Positions 23,050 to 35,593 of a stretch of 64,000 nucleotides of DNA are shown one piece after another; the stretch's first letter is position 1, and each line of letters begins with the position of its first letter. A program made the translations under genes and the position numbers. This stretch comes from Neoechinorhynchus agilis (Eukaryota; Acanthocephala): positions 16,678,001 through 16,742,000 of the forward strand of contig CM121341.1 in the NCBI GenBank assembly GCA_051530055.1, given 5' to 3'. Below the pieces are notes generated by a model. The model was not told where the DNA came from. It ran no database searches and worked only from the letters and a program-made list of their open reading frames with translations.

Positions 23050-23330
23050 CTCCCCCCCGAATACCTGTTTCAAGGTCAAAAAGGCGTATTATCGCCGATG
23101 GCTCCTAACCAAAGGGACGAAATACCTCGTTGAAGGAAAGAGGAAACTCACTGATGAGTCTCGCCTAAATTCGGAGGGATGCGTACAAACTCATAACCTC
23201 ATAGTTCAGGGGAATTAAGTGATTTTATGCGCTTTTTCCTGACCAAGATCGATGAGTGTGTGCTCAAGCAAAATAATCAGCCGTGTAAGAAATGTTCACA
23301 TCAACAGTTAGAAAAAATGTAACCGGCCAT
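23050..23330 (+). repeat. SINE-like dispersed family, long copy
   Basis: Includes GGGACGAAATACCTCGTTGA, GAGGAAACTCACTGATGAGT, CTCATAACCTCATAGTTCAG, CTTTTTCCTGACCAAGATCG and the tail AATCAGCCGTGTAAGAAATG ... AATGTAACCGGCCATCCAG. The sections occur in the same order as in the copies at 35815 (minus) and 36231. Confidence 0.75.
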
Positions 23331-23757
23331 CCAGAAAAACCAAAAATGCGAGTTTTGCACGCTCCCAAGTTGAAGTTCAAACAAAAAATGGACTAAAATT
23401 TCGAGAATATCAGTAAAATGCGCTAATTGACACGGAAGAACAAATAACCAAAAATTGTACAACGCACGGTTTCTTTGAAATGGTGACTTCATGAAGAGGA
23501 CGTTCGGTCTTGAGGTTTGTGGCTTTCTTAGATTTATACGTCACAGTGCTAAACTTCTACGCGAGTGCGTTCTACATTATAAAACCAAGAACGTCAAAAC
23601 GCAAATGCATATTCTCTTGCTTTTGCGAGAGAGAAAGCAGCTCAGCGCATTTAGGAATCCGGCGGGTAGGATCTCGAAATGATAAAGGTGACATATCTTG
23701 CGGATCTACTGATGTGACTCCTTTTATGGCATCTTGGTTCTTTTTCTTTTTATTTAG
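23331..23757. other. Region before the first visible B56 exon
   Basis: Plus-strand frames here (e.g. at 23510) run through low-complexity sequence and give no recognisable protein. It may include 5' exons or introns of the B56 gene. Confidence 0.3.
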
Positions 23758-23817
23758 GACTTATCAACCCCTTCAGCGGCAGCAGACAAAATATCTTCTG
23801 ACAATGAAACGAAAAAG
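23758..23817 (+). CDS. Probable N-terminal exon of the B56 gene
   Basis: A 60-nt open segment sits between a strong acceptor (tttttatttag) and a strong donor (gtatgtgt). It encodes a polar stretch, DLSTPSAAADKISSDNETKK, consistent with the variable, disordered N-terminus of B56 subunits. It is placed by splice signals only. Confidence 0.45.
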
Positions 23818-23984
23818 GTATGTGTATATTATATTTCGATTTTTACCAAATCTTAAATTTGTTCTTTTACTAATGATTGCCCAATACGATTTTCTGAGTT
23901 CGTCTGAACTTTTGATGGTTATTGTTATTCAAATATCTTTCCTAACTCTTATTTTCATAACCGGATTTCCCAATCATTTCGCTT

Positions 23985-24190
23985 TATCGTGATATCGAAC
24001 TTCAAATAAATTCTTTTATCTTAACTGCCGGAATTGGCCTCCTTTCAACTTGTTAGGAAATCGAACTTCAAGGAGATTGTTTGCTTTTTTTATCTTTTTT
24101 GTTTACCCATCATTTTGCTTATTCACCGCAATTGCTAGCCTCTTCTCAACGTGATAGGAAATCGAACTTTAAAGGAATTGTTTTCTTTTT
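23985..24190 (+). repeat. Degenerate tandem repeat, 2-3 copies
   Basis: Copies of GGAAATCGAACTTCAAGGAG (or TTTAAAGGAA), each followed by a T-rich run and separated by ~110 bp. It lies within the inferred B56 intron region. Confidence 0.5.
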
Positions 24191-24703
24191 ATATATATCG
24201 TTGTTTGTATTTCTTTATTATTCTCAAGATTAAGTGACCATTTAATTTTTAATTACCAAGTGGCTTTTGGTATGTAAGTTCCTTTTCGTATTTTCATCAT
24301 CGTCACTTGTCGAGTATTCGAGAAAATACGTTTTTCGTTTTAAGTGTTTATGTAATTATTCCTAGTTTGGAATACCGACGTTTCGTAGACCATTATTGTT
24401 TGGTGAGGTTTTTGACGCGCTTTAGAGATTGTTAGGTGACAAGTGGTTGTTTGCGTAATTTCAGGCTGACCAAAGGCCCAATGTCCATTCCAACGGACAC
24501 TGTTTTCACTCCGGTGAACAATTCGTAAAGATGGTTAAATTAAGCTGAATCTATGGATTGTTAAAGAATTGCTAACAATCGTTGATTGCGCCATTTCACA
24601 AGTATCCTTTCGTTTCTTATATCCTACCTCGCACATCATTCATTATGTCGTTTGAAATTCTACTCCCTTTCGAATAAGTTCGCTCTTAAAACGCTTTGTG
24701 CAG

Positions 24704-26561
24704 GAAGAGACAAGCTTCTTTTCACGTTCACTATTGACTTCAACGTTCAATACGCAAAACTCCTCTATAAATTCAGTAGCGAGCGCTGAATTGCGAGATC
24801 TTACAAGTCTTCCAAACTTGAGCCAAGTACAGGATGACGCCGAACGGGAATCGTTGTTCAAGGAAAAGCTCAACCAATGTTGCGTAATGTTCGATTTTTG
24901 CGTTGATCCATTAGCGACCGTGGACCGCTTGATACATAGTGTGTTCTCAAAGCGGTGACCAAGCGGTCACGTAAGTGATCTTAAGGCAAAAGAAATTAAA
25001 CGAGATGCATTATACGAGATTAGTGATCAAATTAATCAATGGTCCCATACAAATGGAGGACCTCCCTCTTCTGTTTATCCAGCAATAATCAACATGTTCA
25101 TGGTTAACGTATTTCGCATCCTTCCACCTCCCGCAAACCCTAATGGTGCAGAGTATGATCCAGATGAAGATGAACCTAACTTAGAACCGAGCTGGGTTCA
25201 CCTTAATCTCGTCTACGATCTCTTTGTAAGATTCATCGACTCGTCAAACTTTAAAGTAAATCTCGCAAAGCAATATATTGATCACAAATTTACCTTTCAA
25301 CTCATTGATCTCTTTGACAGTGAGGATCCTCGAGAACGTGAAAGCCTGAAGACCCTGCTTCATAGAATATACGCAAAGTTTATTTTCTTGAGAACGGATA
25401 TCAAGAAGCAAATGAACAATGTATTTTTCAGGTTTATCTATGAAACCGAGCGTCATAACGGAATCACAGAATTACTTGAACTAATGGTCAGGTAAGATTT
25501 TAGGAGCTGTAACTGCTTCCTACTTGTGTTTCAACATAGCATCATCAACGGATTTGTACTTCCCTTAAAGGATGAACATAAGACGTTTTTGCTTCGAGTA
25601 TTGCTTCCACTTCACAAAGTCAAGACGCTTGCGGTCTTTCACTCACATTTGTCGTGTTGTGTGGTACAATTTCTAGAAAAAGATCAATCACTGATTAGTT
25701 CAGTAAGTCTGAAAAATGATATCTTTTTTCGAACATTATTTGCATTTTAATCGCTGTAAAAAAATTATATGAACGAAATGTGAGGAAAATGCTTCTTCTA
25801 ATTATTGCTTTAAAATTGTGGGCTCTGTTATAAAAACGAAATTACACGAGTTGAAAATTTGAGACTCCAGAAATTTAGGATAAAATATTTTTTATTTGGT
25901 CTTAAAGGCCTGAAGTGCTTTCGTTGATCCTCACTTCATCTTTTTGCCATGAAAATAGGTCATTCGAAAACTGTTGCGCTACTGGCCAAAGACACACAGT
26001 CCAAAGGAAGTTTTATTTCTGAACGAATTCGAGGAAATTCTGGATGTAACAGAACCGCATAACTTCCCGTCGGTGATGGTTCCGATGTTCAAGCAGATTG
26101 CTAGATGTATAAGCAGTCCTCACTTTCAGGTTTCTGAACGAGCGCTTCTCATGTGGAACAACGACTATATAATTAGTCTCCTCAGTGAGAACTGCGAGAA
26201 TATTATGCCGATCCTTTTACCTGTCCTGTGTCAAAATAGTGCTCATCATTGGAATCGTACTATACATGGTCTCGTCTATAATGCCCTCAAGCTCACGATG
26301 GAGATGAATCATGTTTTATTCGATAATTGTGCTTCTGAGTATTTTAAGCGGGAAGGGGAACGAACAAATGCTGAATTGGCCAGGCAGCAGTTTTGGCAGC
26401 ATTTGGAGAATATTGCCACTGTGAAACAGAACAACGTTGATCAGTTCAGAGACGAAGAACGACCACCAATGGAACTAAGCAAATTAACGCGATGGCACAG
26501 GAACTTAGACGATAGTACGCAGCGGGGATCAGCTACGTTGTTACCGACTGAAAACAAATGA
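24704..26561 (+). CDS. PP2A regulatory subunit B56 (B')
   Basis: B56 subunits direct the PP2A phosphatase to substrates. Conserved blocks: [125 protein letters not shown] and [14 protein letters not shown]. Exons: 24704-24915, 24976-25491, 25540-25702 and 25959-26561. The introns at 25492-25539 and 25703-25958 are ordinary GT-AG. Between DPL-A and DLKAKE a 60-nt in-frame segment with a TGA must be removed; it reads best as a GA-AG intron. A small 5' exon lies at 23758. The C-terminal tail ends [15 protein letters not shown]. Isoform class is not assigned. Confidence 0.93.
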
Positions 26562-27039
26562 TAAGTCAGTGAAGCACTTGATTGCGCGTGTTCTCAAAAA
26601 TTATTATCGGATGGAAATCAAAGTAAATCAGTCGAAAAAATAGACTATTTGAAATGACGGTATCTTAAGAACGGAAGGCGGTGGTTGGCAAACTTTAGTC
26701 GTTTCTTTGCCTAATTTATGTTCGTTTTCAAACTGAGAATGGCTTAAAATCTGGAAGAAGAATTAAGGGTGAAATTTGAGATTTTCAGAAAGCGGTCACA
26801 GAATTTCCAATCGTATTTAGACTACGGATTGGAACTTTAAAGACAAATTCTATAAAGAAATCTTTTTTTTAATCTTTTTGAACGTAATACTAAATGGAGT
26901 CTGAAAAGCGGTGTTTACTGAGCGTCAAAAATATTTAGTATGTCAATAAAATCTGCCGTCTTCCCTTTATAATAGAAAAATTGAACAATTAAAGAAAATG
27001 TTCCCTTATTTCTTATCTAAAGACCTCAATTTTTCATTT
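26562..27039. other. Intergenic, AT-rich
   Basis: No gene, RNA or repeat recognised. Confidence 0.3.
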
Positions 27040-27200
27040 CGTATATACGATGAGGTGGCTGCACAGCTCAAGAAAATGAAGACTGGTAGGAGCGCCGGTC
27101 CAGATAACATTACGATCGAGTTGTGGCAATCCCTGGGAGTCTTCGGAATAAAGTTGCTCACGAGGCTCTTTCAGAAGATAGATACGGAGGAAAAGATCCC
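27040..27200 (+). pseudogene. LINE reverse-transcriptase fragment (RTE-like)
   Basis: A short stretch reads LKKMKTGRSAGPDNITIELW, the start of a non-LTR reverse transcriptase palm (K..GKAxGPDGI..E.W), followed by LLTRLFQKI. The surrounding frame then loses similarity, so this is a small decayed piece. Confidence 0.7.
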
Positions 27201-27429
27201 GTCGGAACGGCAACGTAAGACGGCCTTCGGAAACGCGAGGATGCACTCGATCAGGCATGCTAATTTGGAGGCTACGGAGGACCTGGCGCCTCGCGGGATT
27301 CGTCTAATCATTCGGGTACAGTGTGAAAGCATCTCGATCAGTACTGGAGTTGGGCCATTCGTGTCTGTGACCACAGTTGTGAGTTCGGTTAAATTGGATG
27401 GATTGGATGAAGACGGAAAAGCAGGCTGA

Positions 27430-27790
27430 GTTGGAGGTTTTCTGGATCCAGGGCAATGCGAACCATGATGACCGTGGGAGCGGACGAGACCACTGAGAGT
27501 CGGTTTGAAGACACGAAGATAAACACTGCATTTGACGGATTTGCATTGGAGACTGGGCACCCCTTCGCCAGCAAGCGAAACAGCCGCCGCGGCGGACGTT
27601 GTTGCGGCATGCAAACTGCCTCCCTCGATAGAAGCCGCACTCGCACTGAGGTTTGAACTATCGGAATGCAATCTTTCCGGTGTTCCTCTGTTTATCATTG
27701 CGGGAATGTTTTCGAAGGGCACATGGGTTTCTCCTCGCCGGCGCGGCGGACGTTGTTGCGGCGGACGTGATTTCACTTCACAAATTTGTT
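27430..27790. repeat. GC-rich segment with repeated GCGGCGGACGTTGTTGCGGC
   Basis: GCGGCGGACGTTGTTGCGGC occurs at ~27589 and again at ~27745. The base composition is clearly richer in GC than the surroundings. Long overlapping frames on both strands here follow from this composition. It may be non-coding sequence of the LINE whose palm fragment precedes it. Confidence 0.45.
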
Positions 27791-27799
27791 CACTGATGC

Positions 27800-30151
27800 T
27801 TGAACGATATGAAATTTCTAGGTTTGACCAACGGAGAATATTCTACATTTTTTGCTACAACTTATTGACTAAAAACAAAGCTGGTTTATAAAACAGTGTT
27901 TATGTTTCGAAATTCGTGTTGTCTGGCCCGCCAAGATTCGATTTGCACTCGAAGCTTCGTGGTCTACGAGATGACCAGCGAACGATGTTCGCCCCATGAC
28001 AATCACAAGATCATCTATAGATAGGCAAAAATGAGCATCCTATGCTTCAACGTTTGATGAACGCACTCGCAACACACTGAATCCTGACGCATGGGCAAAA
28101 CACCACTCAGAGTGCCGGGACGTAGGAACTATCTATTGACGAGGCACTATTTATATCCCGAGCGGTTGGAAGGGAATTGTGTTTCCGCAGACAATGCGAG
28201 AGAGTTCTGGACATTAGCTCGACACTTTGCCGCTTCGTTGTCGCAGCTTTCACTCACTTCACATCTCCACGCGCATTTGTTGATTCCTGAGAAAGCTGTA
28301 AGACGACGGAAGCTCAAATCGTTACAGCAGCCCGCCCAAGTGTCCATTAAAAACAAAACATGATTGCCCGAAAGTAATCTGCGCAATTCCTCTAAGACCT
28401 TAATAAAACTATTCTTCGGTAAAATAAATGTTAATGGAGGTCATGAAGTTTGCTACAAGAATTTATTCGAACGAATTGAATCAAATCCATCGTAGTCGAC
28501 AGAGACACTGCAGTGACCAATTACGACTAACTATAACTTTTAGGAAATTCGTTCATTTTAGAAAATTACTCTGTCAATTTAGACAACGCCTCATAAGAAA
28601 CAGTGATGATTATTGACGCTCTAAAAGCATAAGGTACTGCTAATAAATCGTAAAATCTTCTCGCTCGGCATCTCTCGCCAGATAGAATTTCTCATGCATC
28701 AGGACACTACACTCCTTGTTGTCTAATCAACCGAAACACTGTTTTCTGTTAAGAAATTACTTGCAGCAGGGCGGAAATAAATTTTCCTTATGTTCTCAGA
28801 AATCCTATTGATCTTGGAAATTAGATTACCAGGATTAATGCCATGGCGAAGCTCTAAAATTCTGGGTAGGAAGTTATATTTCTGCAGAATGAAACGTATT
28901 GGTTTCGATAACGAGCAAATGTGTTTAGAGTCAGCAGCAAATTTGTACTACCTTAGTCGAACTATTCGAAATTTATTTAAAACAATTGTGGTATTTTCTT
29001 AAAATTAATCCTAAAATTCCATTTCTGGGCATTGTAATCTCAGGATTACTATTCTGTTCGAATAAAGAAATAGACCGAGTTCAAAAAAAGAATTAAGGAA
29101 CAAAAAGTTATAATCGGCTCTGAGCGATAACACGAAATGCGCTTTGTTTTTCGAAATGTGTTGTAGTAAAATAAGTGCAATTTGAATGAGTAAATCTAGC
29201 TATTTTATCGTTTCTCATTTCGAATTATTTGCTTTCGAACAACCAACCGTGATAAGCCGTTTTGCTTATTAGCTCATCGATTCGTGCAAGACAAGCCATT
29301 ATTGGACCTTTTAGCATCTATATCCTTCATTTTAAAAGCATTTCGCATAACTTTAGTAGTTTATTCTCATTTTTCACCGTAATTTTGAATCACAGAAAGG
29401 AAATCGATCAAACAACAATGGTAGAACTCGAGCATTTTGATGTTAAACATACAAAGTTCAAGAGTTGCTGATGGAAATTTTGTTGCATCCGTTTCAAGTT
29501 GAGAAATTCGTCTTTTTAAAACGGTGGCCTGTCAAGGATTTAAAAAAAATTTAGGGAGACAAAATTATGTCGGAATTATAGTGGTTTTGATTCAAAAAAA
29601 ATGCGTTTTGAAGACATGCTTTGACGGCAAGTACATGAAATGGTGAATTTTTGATACAAAGGCTCTTATTTTTTGTTTGAGCATCGCTGGTGGTCAAATG
29701 CAAACTTGGGGGATTTCTCGATCAATTTAAACCCAACGGAGAGGTGACGAAATTGACATTTTAGTCAAGAATCACATCCCAAAATCCGAAAAACTATTTA
29801 AGGTAAAAATTCTTTTAAAGTATAAGTTAATGCGACTGAAAAGTGAAAGTTTGATGTAAATTATCTCAATCAAAACGCATAATTCCTTTGGGATACAGAG
29901 TTTTTATAAGTTAAACATAGAAAGGTGTGATCGTATATTTAATTTCAGGTATTATTTACGAATTAATATGTTGCCCATAAAATCCGATTCATTTGTTGGA
30001 TTTTACAAATCCAATAAAAAAGGTTTAATCTCCAATAGAATACAAGTTCGTTCATCAATCGACAATTCGAACGGACGCTGTGATCACCTCTGGATTTTGA
30101 TCCCTTGTGAAGAACGCAATTATCTCCACGAGATTTTGGGTGTAGAATGAA
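27800..30151. other. Gene-poor stretch
   Basis: Only short frames are present (for instance a 90-codon frame at 28091 and a 60-codon frame at 29968); none shows a recognisable family, start context or splice pattern. Several poly-A/poly-T runs occur. I see no RNA gene. Confidence 0.35.
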
Positions 30152-30364
30152 TCATTTGTAACCTTTTGGTTGATCCACCGGAAGAATCATTTGCTCCACA
30201 TTTGGCGGATGACAAAAAATTAAAGCTATTCCTGTTTGTTGTACTCCTTGAAGAAAGGCATCCCAACTCATGACTGGTGCTAGCGCTTTTGCGGTATGTG
30301 TCATTGTGTCATGGGTGGTGAAGTATTTGAGTTTTGGAGTTGCGTTTTCCCTTTCGTACGCCAT
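30152..30364 (-). CDS. Uncharacterised small ORF (70 aa) divergent from atlastin
   Basis: Starts MAYERENATPKLKYFTTHDT and ends VDQPKGYK. Composition is protein-like and it begins at an ATG 43 bp from the atlastin start, in opposite orientation. I do not recognise a domain, and it overlaps the likely atlastin outron, so it may be chance. Confidence 0.3.
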   Translation of the reverse strand: MAYERENATPKLKYFTTHDTMTHTAKALAPVMSWDAFLQGVQQTGIALIFCHPPNVEQMILPVDQPKGYK

Positions 30365-30406
30365 TTAATGCTTCTCATTTATTGATCGATTCTTTTCTTT
30401 TTCAGA

Positions 30407-32096
30407 ATGAACGAAGGACGAAATTCTGTTGAGAGTATTTATGGGCATCCAGTCCAAATTGTAGACGTGTCCCCTGAGCACAAATTCCAACTTAATGAAC
30501 AAGCCCTCCGTTCAGTCCTTTTTCAACCAAAATGCCGGTCTCGTCGAGTGGCTGTGCTCAGTGTAGCCGGCGCTTTTCGTCGCGGCAAAAGTTTTTTGCT
30601 TGATTTTTTTCTAAGATATCTTCGGCGAAAAAGCGATGACTGGCTAGGAGATCCCGATGAACCTTTAACTGGATTTCATTGGCGTGGTGGTTGCGAACGA
30701 GACACAACCGGTATTCTAATGTGGAGTGAGCCATTCATCTTGGACACTGTCATCGATGGACGCATTGAACAAATAGCCGTGCTCCTCATGGATACTCAAG
30801 GTGCTTTTGACAGTCAAAGTACAGTTCGAGACTGCGCCACGGTGTTCGCTTTAAGTCTCATGATTTCATCCATTCACATTTACAACATCACACAAAATCT
30901 GCAAGAAGATAATCTACAACATCTTGATCTTTTCGCAGAATATGGAACTCTCGCTTTGGACCAATCAAGCGCGAAACCGTTTCAAAAACTTACATTTCTT
31001 ATCCGTGATTGGTCTTATCCCTATGAAGCTTCATATGGATACGAGGGAGGCGAAGTTCTGTTGAAAAAAAGACTTGAGTTAAAACAGGATCAAGACGATG
31101 AATTGAAGGTTCTTCGATCACGGCTGAAGGAATGTTTTAATACAATTGATTGCTTTCTAATGCCACATCCGGGTCTTGTTGTCGCTACAAATCCGAACTT
31201 TGACGGCCGTCTAAAGGATATTGTCAACGACTTTGTAAATCAGATGAAGGAATTTATCGAGAGTGTCTTTAGTGCAGATAGACTTCAAATCAAGAAAATC
31301 AACGGCGAAGAAATCACTTGTTCTCAGCTGTTTGAATATTTTAAGGTAACAGCTGAAGCGTTTCCCTTCTAATATTTCTTCTTTTTCTTAAAAGGCATAC
31401 TGCACTGTTCTTCAATCGGACGAACTCCCTCATCCAAAAGCAATGCTTCAGGTATTTTGTACAAAGTTCGCTTTCTTTTCAGCAGCATCTCGGTTATAGG
31501 CAACAGCCGAAGCGAACAACCTTGCAGCCAAAGCTGCTGCCAAAGACCTCTACAGTCGTATCATGGAATCGGAATGTGGTGGAGATCGTCCTTATATGCA
31601 CCAACAGCACCTTGCTGAGTGTCACGAGAAGGCTCGCAAACAATCGATTGATAAATTTAACTCCGCGAAAAAAATGGGCGGAGAGGCTTTCTCGAGTAAA
31701 TACTTAGAAGCACTCGAGGCTGAGATAGAAGAAACTCATCAGACGTTTGTGAAACACAATGAAAGCAAGAACATCTTCGCACTTTCGAGAACACCAACCA
31801 CGTTTATTGTGATCCTTATAGCCTCCTATGTGCTCTCGAATATCCTCAATGCACTCTGGCTATCGTCGCTGTGTTTACTTTGTACATCAGTCTTCTGGAT
31901 CGCGTTTGTCGCTCTCATTGTCTGGTTCTATTCGCGATACACAGGGGACTTTAAACAATTGGGAGATTATGTTGACCAATTAGCCGACCTCATTTGGTCG
32001 TACGCTTATCAACCAGTCTACAGTCAACTCATGGAATCTTCAGTTAGAGCGATCGTCAACTCCACTTTACCTGCTATTGGCGGTAGTGGCAGCTAA
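30407..32096 (+). CDS. ATL: Atlastin (dynamin-related ER membrane-fusion GTPase)
   Basis: Atlastin fuses ER tubules by GTP-driven dimerisation. Exons 30407-31345, 31395-31451 and 31500-32096 encode 530 aa with two GT-AG introns of 49 and 48 bp. The GTPase domain has a P-loop GAFRRGKS, DTQGAF (G3) and RDW (G4, LIRDWSYPYE). The middle domain contains ELPHPKAMLQ, ATAEANNLAA, CGGD and KKMGGEAFS, all family hallmarks. Two hydrophobic hairpin segments follow (PTTFIVILIASYVL and CLLCTSVFWIAFVAL), and then an amphipathic C-terminal tail. The ATG lies 1 nt after a polypyrimidine-AG (ctttttcag|aATG), consistent with trans-splicing. Nothing in it looks damaged. Confidence 0.97.
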
Positions 32097-32811
32097 GCCG
32101 TTTTGATTGTGTGAGTGTCAATACGCGTGCGCAAAAGGATTCCGAGCCTTTTTGCGTCGAACATCACGAATCTAAAGTAGAAAAAGCGGGCGAATTCGAA
32201 TTTATGCAAAAATAAAATCTAGAGTTTAGTGGCTAAAAGGGCGCAAAATTGAGTTTAAATCTGAATTGTTTATCGAAGTTAACTTTTTGTTCGAATTAAT
32301 AATCATAAAAAAAGAACTGCTCTTGTTTTCAGAAATTACAAACTGTTCGCACTTCAAAGACATTTGCAAAAAGAAGTACTGTAGCGTAAAAATTAGCTTC
32401 AAGATCTATCTATATTTGTACTGCTTAAAAGATGATGGTTGTTATCTTATATATTGGCCAAATAAAATGTTCACTGCTCATTTTATATATCAAACATTAA
32501 CGGATTTTGCCAGTTTGAGTGGCGAGATGTAGCGTAAAAAAATCATACTTTTAAATCTTGCTTCAAATTTCAATGTAGGCAATACGAGACGTTAATTCGC
32601 AATAATCCGAGATTTAAGGAAATATACTGGCTCTATTGAACTGGCTCAATAAAATGCTTGATGATTAAGTCAAAAAAGATTGAAATGTTTCTTTCGATCG
32701 TGCTCATTTTAGGGATTTTGGCATAGAGAACGATTTTATTAAATCTACATGGGAAAAAGGAATGCCATTGGTAGTCAGTATAACGAATGTTGAAAGGATA
32801 ATTCATTGTTA
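32097..32811. other. Intergenic downstream of atlastin
   Basis: AT-rich; no gene recognised. AATAAA at 32212, about 116 bp after the stop, is a plausible polyadenylation signal for atlastin. Confidence 0.4.
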
Positions 32812-33069
32812 TTTGTTGATAGGAGAGATAAATGAAATTAAGATTTTATTGGATATTTCGATCCACTATCTCGGATCTTCTTCAGTGATTGTTAAAGTAG
32901 TGAGAGATAATAAAGTTATGTAGCTTTTTCGCAAAACGAACTTTCATTGCGAAAAGGCTACATAACTTTATTATCTCTCACTACTTTAACAATCGCTGAA
33001 GAAGATCCGAGATAGTGGATCGAAATATCCAATAGAATCTTAATTTCATTTATCTCTCCTATCAACAAA
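32812..33069. mobile_element. Large palindromic MITE (~258 bp)
   Basis: Near-perfect inverted arms of ~120 bp: TGTTGATAGGAGAGATAAAT ... GATATTTCGATCCACTATCT ... ACATAACTTTATTATCTCTC on one side and exact complements ending ATTTATCTCTCCTATCAACA on the other, with a short centre at ~32945. A solo left half occurs at 57845-57950. The high arm identity suggests a recent insertion or foldback conversion. Confidence 0.85.
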
Positions 33070-33575
33070 GTATAACGAATATTATTTGCTAAAAACACGA
33101 TCCTCAATCTTAATACGTTGTATCCTAGGCAACGTCGCTATGGGTTTCTCATTAAAAAATGGGTTTAAGAGATGCGTAAACGGGTCGAGAGGTGAGTTAT
33201 ACACGGCAAATTTTTTTCCGCTTCACACTATTTCCTCGTCCTTTTCCCTCGAGTTCATATTGCTCGACGTGGTTCCCCGTGGAAGACTTTTGCTGAACAA
33301 TTGCACTGAATTTCTTCCACATAAAAATGTGGCTCCTATGAGTGTGCGGGTGACGCTAAGAGTACTAAGTCAAGCACTGGGAGCAATGATTCTTTTGAGA
33401 ATATTGGATCGAGTATGGATCAATCAGTGGAGTACCCGGAATTCAATCGGAAATCCGTATGTGGTAGGGTTACTGCTTTTCCCTCTTGAGTGATGTTCCA
33501 TTCGTTATCCAAACACCGATAATCACGAATTCCATCCCTGTTTTCAGCATAAAGGACACTTTCAAAGGAAACCGA

Positions 33576-35431
33576 ATGAAGAAGCTCATTTCGACGCAAA
33601 TTATTTTCCGGCATGGAAGTAGGACGCCGCTTTTCACGCTCAGTGATATTGTCCAGGAGCACAATATGGAGGCAAGAGCGTCTATTTGAAGAAAAATAAC
33701 GATAGATTCTTGATATTTAGCGTGCTACAGGAGCAGATCCTTTAGGATATGCGGGAATTTATTATGACACAAACGAACTCCTTAAACCGCATCCAATCGT
33801 TAAAAAGACGAATGTACGATTACATAAACTTAAAGGAGAAGAGTTCACCAAATCAATAACTGACTGGTATAGCCTTCAAGGAAGAGATTTGAACGCTAGA
33901 CTGACGGGTGGTGCCGAAATGGGCGTACTGACCACCATTGGGCATCAGCAGTTGTACGATCTAGGAAAGCGAATCGGTGCCGAGCTTCTTAAACAAGAGG
34001 AGTATATCAAGAGTCTTAAGCAGAAGCGAAGCTACAGGTGAGTTATTTGTACGCAACAGACTTCGGCTTCCAATATTCATTTTAATTCGATTGAGTTTCT
34101 TGTATATTTTTATTTGGTGTTTCCATGATTGAAATGTTGACGGCTTGCCTCATTTTATAAGCTCAATTTCAATCTATCAAAGAATATGTTGATTTTTCTT
34201 TTTGGCCTATCTTCAATATAGGCAATCCCATACGCTCAGTCGTGTGAAACCACTAAGCAAAATCTTGACGTTGATCAGAACGAAACGTAATTTCGATAAA
34301 TTAAAAGAAACCCGGCACCCATAGGACGTTATTTAGTTTCCTTCATTAAATTATTTTTGAACAATATACCAAGCTTGCAAAAAAGGTTCTCTACATCTTT
34401 ATTTTTTGTAACATTGGGTCCTCGAAATTAATTGATCTCATTGTTAAATATATTTCGTAAGATTTGGCGTCCTTCCACGACATAAACGTGTCATGCAAAA
34501 TGCTAAGTAGAAAAATAGATCCAAAGAATGAACTTAAGTATCCACGGTTTTTGTCAAATCGCTCATGGACTAACCGTCGTTTGCGCGTAGAGTTCGATCC
34601 ACGTACTATGAGCGTACAATCTCCTCGGCCAAAAGCTTCATGACTGGATTTCTGGTCGCTTTGGGCGAAGAAATCAGCAGCACGACAATTGACATTGAAG
34701 TGGATAACGTATTTGACGATATACTGTTCCCTAATGGCCATTTTACGCAATGTTTGAACAGAAGCGTGAACGAGTACTATAAAAGTTTGGAAAATAATCA
34801 TACGTTTTCCGTTTGTAAAAACAAATGGCTCCAGCTCCTCGGCATTCCGGAATACGAGAACGGTCTTCTCGAGTTGACCGACGAGCCTTCAACACGCATT
34901 CCCCTGGAACTCCCAATGTCCAAAGAGCTAAGGGATCTGTACATTGAAACAAATGAGTTTTTAACCGAAGAGCTAGTTTCGATCTATCGAGGTAACCTAT
35001 CAATGGACGATTTCATCAAACTTGCAGTCGGCCGACTGTTGCTGCTTTTGAAAACCAATCTTTTGAACACAATCGACCAGGGACAACAATTTGATCATCA
35101 TCATCCTTCATTTTACGTATATGCAGCTCACGACACTACTTTATGTGTACTTTCATCGGCTCTTGATCTTTACGTTCGGCGTTGGCCATGGTTCGGATCC
35201 TATTTAATGCTTCAACTGTTTGCCGATAAAAGTAAATTTTACGTCCGGGTGACTTACAACGACGATATCCGGAGATCAGAAGATCAAAAAGTAGTCGTGG
35301 AAATGCTATTGACTGAATTTATTGCTCAGCTGGATAAGTATGCAATAAATGACCACTTGACTAAGGAACTAGATGAACGCTTGTTAAAGGAGATTTATGG
35401 AAATGGGAAGCAGGTCTCTGGTAGTACGTGA
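33576..35431 (+). CDS. Histidine acid phosphatase, lysophosphatidic acid phosphatase (ACP6) type
   Basis: The catalytic start motif is IIFRHGSRTP (RHGxRxP) and the C-terminal acid motif is YAAHDTT (HD). In between, LTTIGHQQLYDLGKRI matches the ACP6 LT..GMQQ...LG block and RVRSTYYERT matches the phosphatase R-S-T substrate block. The RVRST block joins across a 553-bp phase-2 intron (34038-34590). A short intron before ~33720 joins exon 1 to RATGADPLGYAG. Start: MKKLISTQ at 33576, 28 nt after a pyrimidine-rich AG (tgttttcag). Predicted role: release of phosphate from lysophosphatidic acid or related phospholipids. ACP6 is favoured over prostatic-type enzymes by the GADP..Y insertion and the end pattern; the exact paralogue is uncertain. 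Confidence 0.8.
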
Positions 35432-35593
35432 TTCACACAACAATCCTCGGGGTAAAATAAATGATTTTTTTGCGAAGATCTTTTGGGGTGCATTTTTTCG
35501 GCAAGGATTCAAAAACAATAGTTGAACCAACACCCACATTACAGCGCACATGTTTGTAAGATCTTTAAAGCTAAAAGGAAGAGCAATTTAAAA

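Noticed and set aside
27171-27776. 201-codon minus-strand frame
   Set aside because: Open because of a GC-rich repeat. The opposite strand carries similar long frames, and only the RT piece upstream is recognisable.
33086-33493. 135-codon plus-strand frame before the phosphatase
   Set aside because: No family resemblance. It precedes the likely leader acceptor of the ACP6-like gene, so it is probably outron or intergenic sequence.
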